Shown here: positions 1-8,218 of the stretch, one piece after another
Position numbering within the stretch: the first letter of the stretch is position 1
Layout: every line of letters begins with the position of its first letter
NCBI GenBank assembly: GCA_029245125.1
Contig: JAQWPZ010000056.1
Span: 1-33,224, forward strand
DNA: 33,224 nt
Origin: Rubripirellula sp.
Lineage (GTDB): Bacteria > Planctomycetota > Planctomycetia > Pirellulales > Pirellulaceae
Reading direction: 5' to 3'
The notes under the pieces: generated by a model
Told to the model about the DNA's origin: nothing
What the model saw: the letters and a program-made list of their open reading frames with translations, nothing else
Database searches by the model: none
Position numbers and translations under genes: made by a program

Positions 1-1764
1 CAGCGCTTCGTGAGCCAGGCTGGCGATCGGTGTTTCTCCCTCCCGGTCGGTGGTCAGAAAGCGAGCCGCCACCAGTTGATCGGTGAGTGTTTTGCGAGCC
101 GGGGTGGCTGTGAGGTCAGCCACCTTGGCCCTCCGCCGCACAGCGGCCTGTTCACCCGCCACATCGACACTGACCAGCAGCGGCAGGATTTCGTCGAGCG
201 CCGCTTGGGCATCCGCAGGCAGAGCGACAAACGTTTCTTCGGCACGCTTGCCGATCGCCCCCTCCACACCGCCCAATTCCACGTACGCGGCGTAGGTCAG
301 CAGACGCTCTTCCTGGTTGCGTTGACGATACAGTTCCGACAGCGTGTATTCCAACAGCGGCAGTGCATCGGCATCGTGAGCGGCGTCTTGCAGGATCACT
401 TCATCGAGGGATCGACCCGATTGTTCATGCTGCTCGAATTTCAAACCGGCCAGCCGCGCCGGTTCGGTGATCAGCCGATGGACCGAGGCAGCGTCAGGAG
501 CAAGCAGATCGACGTGCCCACGCTCCCCTTTTAAGCTGAGAAAACTTGGTGATGCTTGGGCGTGATGGTAAAAGTCGCTGCGCAACGTTGCCAGCACGGC
601 CACGTGACCACTTTCGGCCAGTGCCTTGAGCGCCGCCAGAAAACTCTCGCGATCCTCCGCCGTGGTGTTGCGGTCGGTCCACAGTTCCTCCATCTGGTCC
701 AAGATCAACAGCAGACGCACCGGATCGCTGGCGCGGGTAAATGCGGGAGCGATCGTCAGTTTGACCGTCAACGCGGCATTCTCCGCCAGTCCTTCGGTGA
801 GGTTGGTCGCGGCCTCCTGCGAATCGATCAGTTCCGGCAAGACTTCGCCAATCGCACGCACCAAGGTATGGCATAGACTTTGGTCGGCCAGTGTCGGGAT
901 GAACGCACTGACTTGCCACTTCCCGCCCTCGTCATCGGCGTGCTGAACGAGATTGGCGGCTACGCCAGCACGGGCCAGCGAACTCTTCCCCGAGCCACTC
1001 GCTCCTACGATCACGACGAACGCGCAACCCGCCTCTTGTTGATCCCGCAGTCGTTGCAGCAGATCGCAGGTTTCTTCCTCGCGACCGTAAAAGATCGGAG
1101 CGTGCTCGACGTCAAACGTCTCCAAACCGCGATACGGTTCCTCGGTCCAGGTGATCGAATCGACGTCCAGCAACTCGTCGATCGAATTCCGCAGATGAAC
1201 CCGCAGACGCTGTAGAAAACCGATGGCTTCGGAGTACGTGTGATAGGCGCGGAAGTTATGGCCTTCGGTGTCGTGGAATTGTTCTTCAATAAACGCTTCG
1301 GCGCGCCTTCGCTGCTGGATCAATCCTTCCAGTTCGGTATCTGCGCACTTGGTCAGTTTTTCCCTGAACGCAGTGTCATCGTCGCGAGTGTAAGCCAGGA
1401 TCACCGGTCGCTTTTGATCACTCTGCTCATGCGCCTCCAGCATCAGGTCGAACTCACGCTCAGTCCCACTGTGGTACGGACTGCCATCGCGTTTGGTGAT
1501 CGCTGCCCCGAGTGGCGATCCCAACCGTGACCAGAGAATGAACACCGCAATGTCGATCGGTTCTCGCCCTAGCAGGATGTCGATCGTTTCCTGAAACGAA
1601 GCGGTCGCTGGCAGAGCAAGATCCTCCCACAACACCGACTGCAATGTCGCCTGTGGGTAGGACTTTTGCAGTCCCTCGACGACACGTTTTGCGCCGTCGC
1701 GTTCCTCAGCGACGTCGCCAGGACTGGAAATAAAGATGCGAATGGTTTGAGATGAGTCGCTCAT
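1..1764 (-). CDS. DUF4062-nSTAND1 NTPase, 3' end cut by window edge
   Basis: Open from the ATG at 1764 to the window edge with no stop (588 codons visible). The N-terminus begins with a DUF4062/TIR-like fold: RIFISSPGDVAEER at about residues 9-22, then an alternating beta/alpha pattern to about residue 150. A STAND-type P-loop ATPase follows, with Walker A GASGSGKSS at about 254-262 and a Walker B-like LLLILDQMEELW at about 352-363. The visible end reads IASLAHEAL, the segment that in nSTAND1 proteins precedes a winged-helix region and often WD40 or TPR repeats. The C-terminal sensor is therefore outside the window. STAND proteins with such N-terminal domains are known or predicted signalling and conflict (anti-phage, cell-death) switches; the role here is inference. 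No partner gene is visible. The 3' side of tRNA-Leu and a repeat pair lie directly upstream. Confidence 0.85.
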   Translation of the reverse strand, partial: MSDSSQTIRIFISSPGDVAEERDGAKRVVEGLQKSYPQATLQSVLWEDLALPATASFQETIDILLGREPIDIAVFILWSRLGSPLGAAITKRDGSPYHSGTEREFDLMLEAHEQSDQKRPVILAYTRDDDTAFREKLTKCADTELEGLIQQRRRAEAFIEEQFHDTEGHNFRAYHTYSEAIGFLQRLRVHLRNSIDELLDVDSITWTEEPYRGLETFDVEHAPIFYGREEETCDLLQRLRDQQEAGCAFVVIVGASGSGKSSLARAGVAANLVQHADDEGGKWQVSAFIPTLADQSLCHTLVRAIGEVLPELIDSQEAATNLTEGLAENAALTVKLTIAPAFTRASDPVRLLLILDQMEELWTDRNTTAEDRESFLAALKALAESGHVAVLATLRSDFYHHAQASPSFLSLKGERGHVDLLAPDAASVHRLITEPARLAGLKFEQHEQSGRSLDEVILQDAAHDADALPLLEYTLSELYRQRNQEERLLTYAAYVELGGVEGAIGKRAEETFVALPADAQAALDEILPLLVSVDVAGEQAAVRRRAKVADLTATPARKTLTDQLVAARFLTTDREGETPIASLAHEAL

Positions 1765-1906
1765 GAGCAGTTGAGAAGAGTCCTAAGGTGCTGCCAGTTC
1801 CTACCAAGCATCCTAAAGCATCATGCCCACCGAATGTAGGCCACCGCGTAAAACGCCAGCAGGTCTCGGAGATTGCGGCCGCTAAGAATGCAAGGGGACA
1901 GGCAAA

Positions 1907-2070
1907 TGCAGATTGGGGACAGGCGCAAAGTGATTTGACTGCAAATTAGACGAAGGAGTTTATGCCTGTCCACTTTGTCCGGTCCACTTTGTCCGGACGC
2001 GTGTCCCTTGCACCAGAGACCGGCGGCTAGCGCCGTACCGCTCAGGAGATGCCGAACTGGCGCATAAAAA
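1907..2070. repeat. Long direct repeat, copy 1 (164 bp)
   Basis: Near-identical to 2073-2222, differing by a few substitutions. This copy carries an internal 14-bp tandem duplication (ggtccactttgtcc, around 1981-1994) that copy 2 lacks, which accounts for the length difference. It opens with a ggggacagg motif and contains a GC hairpin, cggcg-gctag-cgccg, at 2021-2035. The hairpin and the ggggacagg/cctgtcc sequences resemble REP-like intergenic elements of planctomycete genomes. That resemblance is from memory and not verified. Confidence 0.8.
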
Positions 2071-2072
2071 AG

Positions 2073-2222
2073 TGCAAATTGGGGACAGGTGCAAAGTGAT
2101 TTGACTGCAAATTCGACGAAGGAGTTTATGCCTGTCCACTTTGTCCGGACGCGTGTCCCTTGCACCAGAGACCGGCGGCTAGCGCCGTTCCGCTCAGGAG
2201 ATGCCGAACTGGCGTATAAAAA
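2073..2222. repeat. Long direct repeat, copy 2 (150 bp)
   Basis: Second copy of the element at 1907-2070, placed head to tail with a spacer of only two bases. It keeps the opening tgcaaattggggacagg, the cctgtccactttgtcc segment (a single copy here) and the GC hairpin cggcg-gctag-cgccg at 2173-2187, and ends in a short A-run. No transposase lies inside or next to it, so if mobile it would be non-autonomous. Confidence 0.8.
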
Positions 2223-2320
2223 TACCGGCGCGTAGAGGATTCGGTCGAACACGTTACAAACAACACTTAGTGTCGTCCGATTTGCTGGGAGCGTTGCAAC
2301 GACTCGGAGAATAGCAGCAG

Positions 2321-2406
2321 TGCCCAGGGCGGGACTCGAACCCGCACAGCCGCATTTGGCCGGGGGATTTTAAATCCCCTGTGTCTGCCAATTCCACCAC
2401 CTGGGC
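2321..2406 (-). tRNA. tRNA-Leu (UAA)
   Basis: Read on the minus strand, the acceptor stem GCCCAGG (2406-2400) pairs with CCTGGGC (2328-2322), followed by discriminator A at 2321. The anticodon stem GGGGA/TCCCC encloses the loop TTTAAAA, which gives anticodon TAA. A long variable arm (class II) and a T-arm with stem GCGGG/CCCGC and loop TTCGAGT are present. Total length is 86 nt. The 3' CCA is not encoded. It stands alone; its 3' end faces the repeat pair and the STAND ATPase gene. Confidence 0.95.
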
Positions 2407-2609
2407 GTTGGCGATGACGCCGATCATGGTTAGATCCGTGCCTTCGCCGCTAACAATGTATCGCAGCCCGCCAAATCTCGCACCAAGGCTAACCACAAAA
2501 AACTATTCCGATCAGTTCGTCTCGTTTGCGAGCTGTCCAACCAAATCGAACCACTTCACGATCAACGGATTCGACACAGCAAGCGTCGACCAAGATCACA
2601 AAACCGTTG

Positions 2610-3689
2610 TTAATCACCAGAAACCAGCGGTAGCGTTTGCTTCGCCTCGGCACTGCGGATCGCTGTTTCGATAATTTGTTGGCCAATTCTCGCGATCTCA
2701 GGGGACAGTGGTCCTTCAATCGGCAGATCCCTGTCAATGCGAGTCAACATGTATTCAATCCCGTTACGCTCGCCCTCCGGAAGTTCCTGGACCGGGTGAT
2801 CGAATCCTTCCGGATGCTCCGCCGTTTGAACTCGTACGGTCTGCTCATAGTCGTAACTGGAAATCGTGCCCTTGGTGCCCCGCACGACAAATCCACATTT
2901 CGGCTGCGGCTGATGCACCCAGGGATCGGTAAATGTTCCCCAGCGGGTCTCGAACTTGGACAACCCGTTCTCGTATCGAGCAACCGTGACGCTGTGCTCG
3001 TCCACCTCCAACCCGGGCGACTCCGTCGTAACACATGTCACCTCAATGGGCCGCTGCCCACCATTGAACCATGTCCCCAGTGTGACTCCATAGCCAAGAT
3101 AGTCACGCAATGAACCGCCACCCGCTTCTAACTTGTACCACCAACTCCGTTGCTTTTCTTCCGGAGTCGGTTCAAATTCGACCTTATCGGCGCCGTGATA
3201 TAGCGGCCCTCGATTGCCGCCGTAATGATGCACCTCAAAGACATCACCAATCAACCCATCGCTGATCAAACGCCACATCGTGTAATAACAAGGCTCCCAC
3301 CGAATCGGCCAGTTGATCAACATTTTTTTCCCCGTCTTGGTGACCGCTGTGATCATGCAATCGGCATCCGCCAAGGAAGCGGCAAACGGCTTTTCGATGA
3401 ACAAGTGCGCACCAAAAGGAGCGATCTTTTCAGTCCACAAGGCGTGCTCACCCGTAGGAGGACAAAGAATCACCAAGTCGGGATTCGTCGCCTGCATGCA
3501 TTTTTCGTAATCCGTAAAGACATCAGATTTCGGGATACCCAACGCTTCAACAGCGGGATTCATTGCTTCCCGATTCTCATCACAAATGCCAACGATGTCC
3601 GCATCAGGATGCTCCGCCACGTTGCGCAGTAAATCGCCCATATGCATGTGCGAGAAGTTGATTCCGGCGATGCGCCATCGTTTTTTCAT
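2610..3689 (-). CDS. Gfo/Idh/MocA family oxidoreductase
   Basis: A 359-residue, full-length member of the NAD(P)-dependent Gfo/Idh/MocA family, cytosolic, with no signal peptide. The N-terminal Rossmann half starts with RIAGINFSHMH, a glycine-poor version of the nucleotide loop. The family motif EKP sits at residues 99-101. The C-terminal half is the substrate-binding alpha/beta sheet domain, with a Trp-rich stretch (RSWWYKLEAGGGSLRDY) around residues 185-201. Such enzymes oxidise or reduce sugars, inositols or related polyols; the substrate cannot be told from sequence. The start is ATG; no strong Shine-Dalgarno is visible. It is divergent from the sulfatase at 3907, so the ~217 bp between them should hold both promoters. 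Confidence 0.9.
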   Translation of the reverse strand: MKKRWRIAGINFSHMHMGDLLRNVAEHPDADIVGICDENREAMNPAVEALGIPKSDVFTDYEKCMQATNPDLVILCPPTGEHALWTEKIAPFGAHLFIEKPFAASLADADCMITAVTKTGKKMLINWPIRWEPCYYTMWRLISDGLIGDVFEVHHYGGNRGPLYHGADKVEFEPTPEEKQRSWWYKLEAGGGSLRDYLGYGVTLGTWFNGGQRPIEVTCVTTESPGLEVDEHSVTVARYENGLSKFETRWGTFTDPWVHQPQPKCGFVVRGTKGTISSYDYEQTVRVQTAEHPEGFDHPVQELPEGERNGIEYMLTRIDRDLPIEGPLSPEIARIGQQIIETAIRSAEAKQTLPLVSGD

Positions 3690-3906
3690 CGTTTGGTCTT
3701 TCAGTCTCTTTTAACGGATGGATCACGTGCCCCGACGGATCAACTGCATCAGCCAGCTCCACCGCAGACTGGAGCAGACGAGCGGCCTGACAACAAGTTC
3801 CCAAAGAAATCTCATCATCATGTCGGTGCCCGAATCTTAACATACTAAAATTGACGGTTTCAGCAGGCTGAAGTCCACAGTTACCGTCTTGCACCCCATT
3901 CGCCCT

Positions 3907-5658
3907 ATGCATTTGAAGATACCCACGCGTCTGACAAGACTCACCAACGTGATGACACGACTGCACCCAAGCTGTGCTTTCGGAGCAGCATGGATCATCG
4001 GGTGCTTCTTGATGCTCACCACTTCGGCCAACGCTACAGAGAACGAACGGCCAAACTTGGTCGTGATTCTCGCCGATGACCTTGGCTACTCTGATTTGGG
4101 TTGCTACGGCGGTGAAATACGGACACCCCATTTGGACCGTCTCGCTCATAACGGCCTGCGGATGACGCAGATGTACAACGCGGCCCGCTGCTGCTCGACC
4201 CGTGCGTCACTGCTCACTGGTCTTTATCCCCACCAAGCGGGTGTGGGAGCGATGTCTGCCGATAATCACAAACCGGGCTATCGCGGATTCCTGACAGATC
4301 GATGCGTCACCGTGGCTGAACGATTGAAGGTGGCTGGTTATCAAACGTTGATGTCGGGAAAGTGGCATCTTCGCGGTAAAGGCAACCCGCTTTGCACCCC
4401 TACCGAACGTGGCTTTGACGAGTTCTATGGCCACTTCCGTGCTTACGCCAGTTACTACCGTCCCGATCTGTTTGTGCGTCACCCCGCCGGGCGAACCCAA
4501 CCGCAATATGAAGCAAGCAATTTTTACGCGACCGACGCGATCACCGATCAAGCGATCGAGCTGATGCAATCGGCCGGCAGCAACAAAGCACCTTTCTTTT
4601 TATACCTCGCCTACAACGCTCCACACTTCCCCCTGCAAGCTCCCAAAAAGGTGATCGACACGTACGTGAAAACGTACCAAGCCGGCTGGGATAAGATTCG
4701 ACAATCACGCCTGCAGCGGATGGTCGACATCGGTATCGTGCAAGAGGGAGCCGAGCTTTCTCCCCGCGGGCATGTCACCAAAGTACCTGAGCGAAATGGT
4801 GACTCACCTTACTACGATCAACCGATCCCCGCCTGGAATACACTCGACCCGAATCGGAGAGCTGATTTGAGTCGTCGCATGGCCACCTACGCAGCGATGG
4901 TCGAGATCATGGATGCGAACATCGGACGTGTCATCGACCACCTGCGTCAAACGAACCAATTGGACAATACCCTGATCGTTTTCCTCTCTGACAATGGCGC
5001 CTGTGCGGAGTGGGACCCCTTTGGTTTTGACAACAATCCGTATCCCAAGAATCGGTTGTACGAAGGCGATTCCCTGCAAAGCATGGGAGGACCGGGCACG
5101 TTCCACAGCTACGGCACCGGATGGGCAAATGCCTGCAACGCTCCACTGCGACTTTACAAACACTACAACCACGAAGGTGGCATTTCGTCTCCGCTGATCA
5201 TGCATTGGCCCGCCGGCTTGTCGCGAGATGGCGAAATTGATCGACGTCCCGCTCATATCACCGATCTCACTGCGACGCTGCTCGATCTTGGCATGGCAAC
5301 CTATCCGCAGCGAAACGGGGACAAAGAGATTCTGCCGCTCGCCGGCCGCAGCCTGCGGTCGGTCATCGAAAACCGACCTTGGGAGGCACGTCCGATCTTT
5401 TTTGAACACGAAGGAAATCGCGCTGTCCGAATCGGCCCGTGGAAACTAGTTTGGACCGGCTATGATCAACGCTGGGAACTTTATCAGATCGATACCGATC
5501 GGTCAGAGTTACATGATCGTGCGGCTGAATTTCCCAACCGAGTTCGCGAGATGCAAGATTTGTGGCATCGGTGGGCTGCCAATCATTTCGTTGAACCCCA
5601 ACGCGTGCAGCAACCGGAATCGGGAATGCCCAAGATCTATTATTGGCCCGCTGACTGA
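3907..5658 (+). CDS. Secreted sulfatase (Cys-type, formylglycine-dependent)
   Basis: About 583 residues. The start is uncertain: ATG 3907 is taken, but ATG 3952 gives a tidier signal peptide (TRLHPSC, hydrophobic core, then SANA before the mature part) and neither has a clear ribosome site. The sulfatase fold begins with NLVVILADDLGYSDLGCYGG, whose paired Asp residues are metal ligands. The active-site signature is CCSTRASLLTG at residues 95-105 (from 3907). The first Cys (C95) is the expected formylglycine site, but the third motif position is Ser where Pro or Ala is usual. The C-terminal region (LYQIDTDRSELHDRAAEFP) is typical of the family. It hydrolyses a sulfate ester outside the cytoplasm; the substrate is unknown. 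The gap to pcs is only 21 bp, so the two are probably co-transcribed. No formylglycine-generating enzyme gene other than the unrelated-role EgtB is in the window. Confidence 0.9.
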   Translation: MHLKIPTRLTRLTNVMTRLHPSCAFGAAWIIGCFLMLTTSANATENERPNLVVILADDLGYSDLGCYGGEIRTPHLDRLAHNGLRMTQMYNAARCCSTRASLLTGLYPHQAGVGAMSADNHKPGYRGFLTDRCVTVAERLKVAGYQTLMSGKWHLRGKGNPLCTPTERGFDEFYGHFRAYASYYRPDLFVRHPAGRTQPQYEASNFYATDAITDQAIELMQSAGSNKAPFFLYLAYNAPHFPLQAPKKVIDTYVKTYQAGWDKIRQSRLQRMVDIGIVQEGAELSPRGHVTKVPERNGDSPYYDQPIPAWNTLDPNRRADLSRRMATYAAMVEIMDANIGRVIDHLRQTNQLDNTLIVFLSDNGACAEWDPFGFDNNPYPKNRLYEGDSLQSMGGPGTFHSYGTGWANACNAPLRLYKHYNHEGGISSPLIMHWPAGLSRDGEIDRRPAHITDLTATLLDLGMATYPQRNGDKEILPLAGRSLRSVIENRPWEARPIFFEHEGNRAVRIGPWKLVWTGYDQRWELYQIDTDRSELHDRAAEFPNRVREMQDLWHRWAANHFVEPQRVQQPESGMPKIYYWPAD

Positions 5659-5679
5659 AGCAAGGACGAGGCACCAACC

Positions 5680-6450
5680 ATGACGATGGAGCAACCGATC
5701 TCTACATCAGCTAACCACGGGGATCTGAAACCGATACCGACACGCTTTACACGATCGCGAAGAGCCGTTGCCTGGACCATCCACCTGCTCACCGCCAGTG
5801 GATCGGTTTGCTGCCTGCTATCCATCGATGCCGGGATCGAACACCAATGGCGAGCGGCCTTTGCCTGGCTGGCGCTCGCTGTATTCATCGATGCGATCGA
5901 TGGCGCACTGGCCCGCGCGGTAGGCGTCAAGGAAGTGTTGCCTCATTTTAATGGCGAGCAACTCGACAACATCGTGGACTACGCCAGCTATGTACTGGTC
6001 CCTGCGGTTTTGCTCTATCGGGCTGAACTGTTACCAACGGCCTGGGCATGGTGGGCAGTCGCTGGGATCGCGATGGCATCGGCCTATCAATTCTGTCAGA
6101 GCGATGCCAAAACTCCTGACCATTACTTCAAGGGATTTCCCTCATATTGGAATGTCGTCGTCCTGTACCTCTTGGCAATGAAACTCACTCCGATTGCCAA
6201 CCTGATCATTGTGTTATCGCTGATCGCCCTGGTGTTTGTGCCAATCAAATACGTCTATCCGTCACGGACACCCCACTTCCGCAAGTTGACACTTACACTT
6301 GCCAGCCTCTGGGGCATCGCGCTCATTGCCATCGTTTGGCAACTTCCCGAACCCTCCACCAAGCTTGTTTTCGGATCGCTGCTGTTCGTTGCCTATTACC
6401 TTGGGATCAGCCTTTATTTAACCTTCCACCGACCACGCAGCATCGGCTAA
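5680..6450 (+). CDS. pcs: Phosphatidylcholine synthase (CDP-diacylglycerol-choline O-phosphatidyltransferase)
   Basis: A 256-residue polytopic membrane protein of the CDP-alcohol phosphatidyltransferase superfamily. The catalytic signature is visible: D71 and D74 in DAIDGALAR, then G92, D96 and D100 in GEQLDNIVDY. The spacing between the two halves is longer than in generic family members, as in bacterial Pcs. Other Pcs-like segments are IHLLTASGS near residue 34, the VLP segment near 86, and GFPSYWNVVV near 152. I recall Sinorhizobium-type Pcs sharing these segments. Pcs joins choline to CDP-diacylglycerol, making phosphatidylcholine in one step. The ATG is preceded by aaggacgagg at 5662-5671, well spaced. 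It lies just after the sulfatase and converges with a choline-transporter-like gene, which would supply its substrate. Confidence 0.88.
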   Translation: MTMEQPISTSANHGDLKPIPTRFTRSRRAVAWTIHLLTASGSVCCLLSIDAGIEHQWRAAFAWLALAVFIDAIDGALARAVGVKEVLPHFNGEQLDNIVDYASYVLVPAVLLYRAELLPTAWAWWAVAGIAMASAYQFCQSDAKTPDHYFKGFPSYWNVVVLYLLAMKLTPIANLIIVLSLIALVFVPIKYVYPSRTPHFRKLTLTLASLWGIALIAIVWQLPEPSTKLVFGSLLFVAYYLGISLYLTFHRPRSIG

Positions 6451-6635
6451 ATCGCTGGTTTTGGTGTTCGACAGTTGCCGCACCACAGAATGAGTGAGGT
6501 GCCGCGAAGCCGGACCGCCGAACTTGCAAATCCAGATGCGATGAACCGCTCATCTGGCTCATGCACTGCTAACGGGAACATGGGATGGGTTTCGTTCGAC
6601 CAGCCGTTTGATGAACCGTTCGATTAATCTGCGGA
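6451..6635. other. Convergent intergenic region
   Basis: This lies between the 3' ends of pcs (+) and the choline symporter (-). No clear hairpin-plus-T-run terminator is visible, although both transcripts must end near here. Confidence 0.4.
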
Positions 6636-8123
6636 TCAAGAGGAGGCTTGTTTTGCGGGTTCGGCCAACGGTTTCGGCGGATCAAGCTTGCCCGTGACCC
6701 GTGAGACCAACCAGATGGTCAGCAATCCGGTCAACATGGCGAATGTGCGAAATGGAAAATCGCTGCCGGCCGGACCTTGCCAGGGATAGGGAATAAACGC
6801 AGGCAATCCAATCATCGGCTCACCGCCTCCCAACCGTAGCAGTAGTCCCGTCAACGCGCCTATGATCGCGCCGGTGCGGTTCGCGTGACGATTGAACAGC
6901 ACCATCACCAATTGCGGAAACAGCACCACGTAGACCAAGTCGGCACACAGATACCACAACACATAGACACTCTGCACTGACAACGCGAGTGCGGTCGCTG
7001 CCAATCCGACCACTAGAATCGCCACACGGACCACGTACCGCAGTTCTCGATCTGATGCCGAGGGTCGAACCAAGGGAAGATAGACGTTCCACGCAAACAT
7101 CGACGAAGCTGACAGGATCGACGAATCGACAGACGACATCACGGCCGCAGCAACAGCGGCCAGCCCCACCGTCGCCACGACCGGCGGAGTCAGGTGCCGC
7201 AACACGTAGGGTAAAATCATCGCTGGTTGTTCTGACGGATCGACACCGGTCGGCCCCCAGTCAGCAACTGCACCGATTGCCCCAAGAATCACTGCGGGAA
7301 TGGCCATCAACAGACAGCCGACTGCCCCGATCAACGAAAGTCGCACCGCAGTTTGCTCATCCTTGGACGCCAACACCCGTTGAAAATAAACCTGCCATGG
7401 GATGCCTCCCAAAATCAGCAGCAATGCCATGTCAAACCACAGCCAAACACCGGTTCCCGAGGGAAACGGTGTCATCTCAGCCAGGTAACCAGTCATCACC
7501 GCATCGGCACCGCCCACATTTCGAATCGCAAACGGAATCGCGATGCAGAGTCCCAGTACCAGGCAAACTAATTGCACGACATCGGTGTAGGCTACCGATC
7601 GAAGTCCACCCACCATCGTGTACCCAACAGCGACTGCCGCGGAGAACAGAATCGAAGCTGTAACATCAAACCCCAGTACCGTTCCAAACGTCGTTCCGAG
7701 GGCCACCAATATCGCGGCACTCCAAAACACCTCTCCAACCAACGCTGGCAGGAACAACGCGGCTGCAACCCGTTTCCCGTAACGAATTTCAAAGGGGTCT
7801 AAAAGTGTTGTGAAGTTCATCCGCCGCATACGGCGAGCAAAGAACAGCCCACCCACTGCCATGCTGAGCGCGTAACCCCACGGTGCCATCGTCCACACTA
7901 AACCGCGCTGCGGGTCATAGACAGCCTCTGCGGTCCCGTTGATGTAGCCACCACCAACCCACGTGGCCACCATCGTGAAGACACCAATCCACAGCGGCAG
8001 ACCTCGATTGGCCAACAACAAACCACTGGTCGTATTATCCTCGCTCCGCCTACCAGCGGCGTACAGACCGACCAGCAAGATCAATGAATAAAAAACGCCA
8101 ATGCTTAGGAGTTGCCAACCCAA
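6636..8123 (-). CDS. Sodium:solute symporter, CHT1/SLC5A7-like choline transporter
   Basis: A 495-residue SSS-family protein with about 13 hydrophobic segments. It resembles the animal high-affinity choline transporter CHT1 rather than proline or glucose symporters: TATWVGGGYINGTAEAVY-type sequence near residues 52-69, DPFEIRYGKR, VGGLRSVAYTDVVQL, GGIPWQVYFQRVLAS and AVMSSVDSSILSASSMFAWN all match my memory of human CHT1. It probably imports choline with Na+. The start is TTG: an in-frame TGA lies 12 nt upstream and an AGGGAG ribosome site at 8130-8135 is spaced 6 nt before the TTG. It converges with pcs, which consumes choline. A 24-bp tandem repeat lies in its leader. Confidence 0.87.
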   Translation of the reverse strand: MGWQLLSIGVFYSLILLVGLYAAGRRSEDNTTSGLLLANRGLPLWIGVFTMVATWVGGGYINGTAEAVYDPQRGLVWTMAPWGYALSMAVGGLFFARRMRRMNFTTLLDPFEIRYGKRVAAALFLPALVGEVFWSAAILVALGTTFGTVLGFDVTASILFSAAVAVGYTMVGGLRSVAYTDVVQLVCLVLGLCIAIPFAIRNVGGADAVMTGYLAEMTPFPSGTGVWLWFDMALLLILGGIPWQVYFQRVLASKDEQTAVRLSLIGAVGCLLMAIPAVILGAIGAVADWGPTGVDPSEQPAMILPYVLRHLTPPVVATVGLAAVAAAVMSSVDSSILSASSMFAWNVYLPLVRPSASDRELRYVVRVAILVVGLAATALALSVQSVYVLWYLCADLVYVVLFPQLVMVLFNRHANRTGAIIGALTGLLLRLGGGEPMIGLPAFIPYPWQGPAGSDFPFRTFAMLTGLLTIWLVSRVTGKLDPPKPLAEPAKQASS

Positions 8124-8129
8124 CTCGCT

Positions 8130-8135
8130 CTCCCT
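8130..8135 (-). promoter_or_regulatory. Ribosome binding site fixing a TTG start
   Basis: AGGGAG on the minus strand, 6 nt before TTG 8123, with an in-frame stop just upstream. Together these rule out a longer product and support the TTG start of the choline-type symporter. Confidence 0.65.
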
Positions 8136-8170
8136 TCAATCCACACGTTTCAAACCGGATCAAGATTCCC

Positions 8171-8218
8171 TGCACCGCCAGCAAGTGTAAAACTTGCACC
8201 GCCAGCAAGTGTAAACCC
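8171..8218. repeat. 24-bp tandem repeat, two copies
   Basis: Units at 8171-8194 and 8195-8218 share tgcaccgccagcaagtgtaa and then differ at the end. On the minus strand each contains TTTACACTTGCTGGCGG. The repeat lies 48-95 nt upstream of the choline-symporter start, inside its likely promoter/leader, so it could duplicate an operator or simply be a slippage product. Confidence 0.75.

Larger units (their letters stand above)
1765..2320. other. Non-coding gap holding a duplicated repeat
   Basis: No convincing gene lies between the STAND ATPase start and tRNA-Leu. Open frames here cross the repeat pair and match no family I recognise. The stretch is mostly two long direct repeats (annotated separately) plus the presumed promoter region of the ATPase gene. 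Confidence 0.6.

Noticed and set aside
494..919. Minus-strand open frame of about 141 residues
   Set aside because: It overlaps the nSTAND ATPase in another frame of the same strand; the ATPase frame has Walker motifs and runs without a stop.
1821..2252. Open frame across the repeat pair (143 residues)
   Set aside because: Its internal duplication only mirrors the DNA repeats; no family, no ribosome site.
2254..2496. Open frame of about 80 residues
   Set aside because: It is the translation of tRNA-Leu and its flanks, a common false gene.
6989..7663. 224-residue plus-strand open frame
   Set aside because: Antisense shadow of the choline-type symporter, with Pro/Arg/Ser-rich low-complexity composition.
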